A stretch of DNA of 14,020 bases, taken from positions 1 to 14,020 of the forward strand of contig DASYIJ010000198.1 in the NCBI GenBank assembly GCA_035997675.1, written 5' to 3'. This document shows, piece after piece, positions 12,687 to 14,020 of the stretch. Each line of letters begins with the position of its first letter. Position 1 is the stretch's first letter. A program made the position numbers and the translations under genes. The DNA is from JALYZC01 sp035997675. Lineage in GTDB: Bacteria > Actinomycetota > Thermoleophilia > Solirubrobacterales > Solirubrobacteraceae. The notes below the pieces were generated by a model that made no database searches, was not told the DNA's origin, and saw nothing but the letters and a program-made list of their open reading frames with translations.

Positions 12687-14020
12687 ATGCGCACCTTCTG
12701 GCGGCTCCTCACATTCCTGCGCCCGTACCGGGCGGGAGTCGTCGTCTCGCTGATCCTGGCGGCCGCGTCGATCGGCTTCACCGTGGCGATCCCGTATTTG
12801 ACCGGCCAGGCGGTGAACGCCGTCCGGCCGGGCCACCACGACCGCAACGCGCTCATCGCCTTCGCGGTCGCGATCGCCGGCGCGGCCGTGTTGCGCCTGG
12901 CCTTCACGGTGGCCCGCCGCCTGGTCGCCGGTCGCGTGTCCCTGGGGGTCGAGTACGACCTGCGCCAGGGCATGTACGAGCACCTCCAGCGGCTGGAGCT
13001 CGGCTTCTTCGACCGCCAGCAGACGGGCCAGCTCATGTCGCGCGCCACGGTCGACCTTCAGGCCGTGCGGTTCTTCCTCGGCTACGGGCTGGTGTTCCTG
13101 CTTCAGTCCGGCCTGACCCTGCTGCTGGGCGCCGTCGCGATGTTCCTGCTCAACCCGGTACTCGCGGCCGTCGCGCTGTGGCCCGTGCCCTTCGTCGTGC
13201 TCGTCGCCGCCCGCTACGGGCGCCGCGCGCGCCCGGCGATCCAGGAGGTGCAGCAGCGCATCGCCGAGCTGACGGCCGAGGCGGAGGAGAACGTGTCCGG
13301 CGTACGCGTGGTCAAGGCGTTCGCGCGGGAGCAGCGCCAGCTCGGCCGGTTCCGCCACAGCGTGCGGCGGGTGTTCGACCAGTCGATGTACTCGACGCGG
13401 CTCCAGGCCTTCTACCAGCCGCTGATCGGCTTCCTTCCCAACCTCGGCCTCGCGGCCATCCTGCTCGTCGGCGGCCGCCTGGTGATCGACGGCTCGCTCA
13501 CCCTCGGCGCCTTCACGGCGTTCTACGCCTACATGCTGATGCTGATCTCCCCCATGCGGACCCTCGGCGTGTTCCTGGGCATGGCGCAGCGGGCGGTCGC
13601 CTCCGGCGCGCGCATCTTCCAGATCCTGGATCGCGCCCCCGCGATGACCGTGCCGGAGGGCGCGCCCGAGCTACCGCCGGGCGCCGGCCATGTGGAGTTC
13701 CGCGGCGCGAGCGTGACCTACGAGGGCATGCGCGAGCCGGCGCTGCGCGACGTGGACCTCGACGTCGCGGCGGGAACGACGATCGCGGTCGTGGGCACGA
13801 CCGCGTCGGGCAAGACGACGCTCGTGTCGCTGATCCCGCGGCTCTACGACGCCACGGCCGGCCAGGTCCTCGTGGACGGGGCCGACGTGCGCGAGGTCCA
13901 GCTCGAGTCGCTGCGCCACGCGACCGCACTCGTCACCGACGACCCGTTCCTGTTCTCGGCCAGCGTGCACGAGAACATCGCCTACGCGCGGCCGGACGCC
14001 AGCCGCGAGGACGTCGAGGA
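12687..14020 (+). CDS. ABC exporter half-transporter, permease fused to ATPase (3' end outside window)
   Basis: 444 complete codons are visible and the frame is open to the window edge. The N-terminal 310 residues are an ABC type-1 exporter membrane domain with six hydrophobic segments and the GFFDRQQTGQLMSRATVD coupling motif. The nucleotide-binding domain begins near 335 (VEFRGASVTYEG). Walker A is GTTASGKT (370-377). The Q-loop, usually VPQDPFLFS, reads VTDDPFLFS, so Asp replaces the conserved Gln at 418. The ABC signature, Walker B and H-loop would lie beyond the end. Type-1 exporters of this layout move lipids, drugs or peptides outwards as dimers; a changed Q-loop suggests the degenerate half of a heterodimer, whose partner would be expected just downstream. 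The ATG at 12687 fits the usual N-terminus (FWRLLTFLRPYR). Confidence 0.88.
   Translation, partial: MRTFWRLLTFLRPYRAGVVVSLILAAASIGFTVAIPYLTGQAVNAVRPGHHDRNALIAFAVAIAGAAVLRLAFTVARRLVAGRVSLGVEYDLRQGMYEHLQRLELGFFDRQQTGQLMSRATVDLQAVRFFLGYGLVFLLQSGLTLLLGAVAMFLLNPVLAAVALWPVPFVVLVAARYGRRARPAIQEVQQRIAELTAEAEENVSGVRVVKAFAREQRQLGRFRHSVRRVFDQSMYSTRLQAFYQPLIGFLPNLGLAAILLVGGRLVIDGSLTLGAFTAFYAYMLMLISPMRTLGVFLGMAQRAVASGARIFQILDRAPAMTVPEGAPELPPGAGHVEFRGASVTYEGMREPALRDVDLDVAAGTTIAVVGTTASGKTTLVSLIPRLYDATAGQVLVDGADVREVQLESLRHATALVTDDPFLFSASVHENIAYARPDASREDVE

Noticed and set aside
11487..13358. 623-residue minus-strand open frame
   Set aside because: It crosses three real genes on both strands, including the ABC exporter, and shows no domain.

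Overview
The window is about 14 kb of very GC-rich DNA with dense, short-spaced genes, GTG starts beside ATG starts, and several genes that appear to be transcribed without a leader. Together with the gene families seen (a secreted seven-bladed propeller with a C-terminal beta domain, an unusual FtsH-like protease, a small Cys4 protein), this suggests a high-GC actinobacterium, perhaps of the Thermoleophilia (Solirubrobacter/Gaiella type). That placement is an inference from style and families, not from a marker gene. No rRNA, tRNA, CRISPR array, transposase or integrase was seen.

Region 1 (1-2896) is the end of a lasso-peptide locus. It holds the C-terminal part of an asparagine-synthetase-like lasso cyclase, then two small precursor genes facing each other (1189-1323 on plus, 1469-1606 on minus), then a nucleotidyltransferase of the type found in lasso clusters. 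The precursors share a YxxPxVxxLGDLxxxT leader and 25-residue cores with Asp at core position 9. One core starts with Gly, the other with Ala. Each has its own promoter with a 17-nt spacer, and three hairpins separate them. Their leader-coding parts contain a 26-nt perfect inverted repeat. The leader-binding protein and leader peptidase are not in the window and are probably upstream.

Region 2 (2935-4621, minus) is a three-gene operon in which every junction is a 4-nt ATGA overlap: a NodB-type polysaccharide deacetylase, an Alg13/PssE-like glycosyltransferase half and an Alg14/PssD-like half. They probably act on a lipid-linked sugar at the inner face of the membrane.

Region 3 (4738-7602) has a secreted seven-bladed beta-propeller on plus and an acyl-CoA dehydrogenase on minus, convergent. 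The 117-nt spacer between them carries three arrays of 7-nt tandem repeats that together make an imperfect inverted repeat.

Region 4 (7702-11490, plus) starts with a divergent FtsH-like AAA+ zinc protease that has four predicted membrane segments and two large insertions in its ATPase domain. It overlaps by 4 nt a single-pass membrane protein with a proline-rich cytoplasmic tail. A small HExxH protein follows. Region 5 (11497-14020) has a small Cys4 protein and a Gly/Ser/Pro-rich membrane-anchored surface protein on minus, then a divergent ABC exporter half that runs off the window end and has an altered Q-loop.
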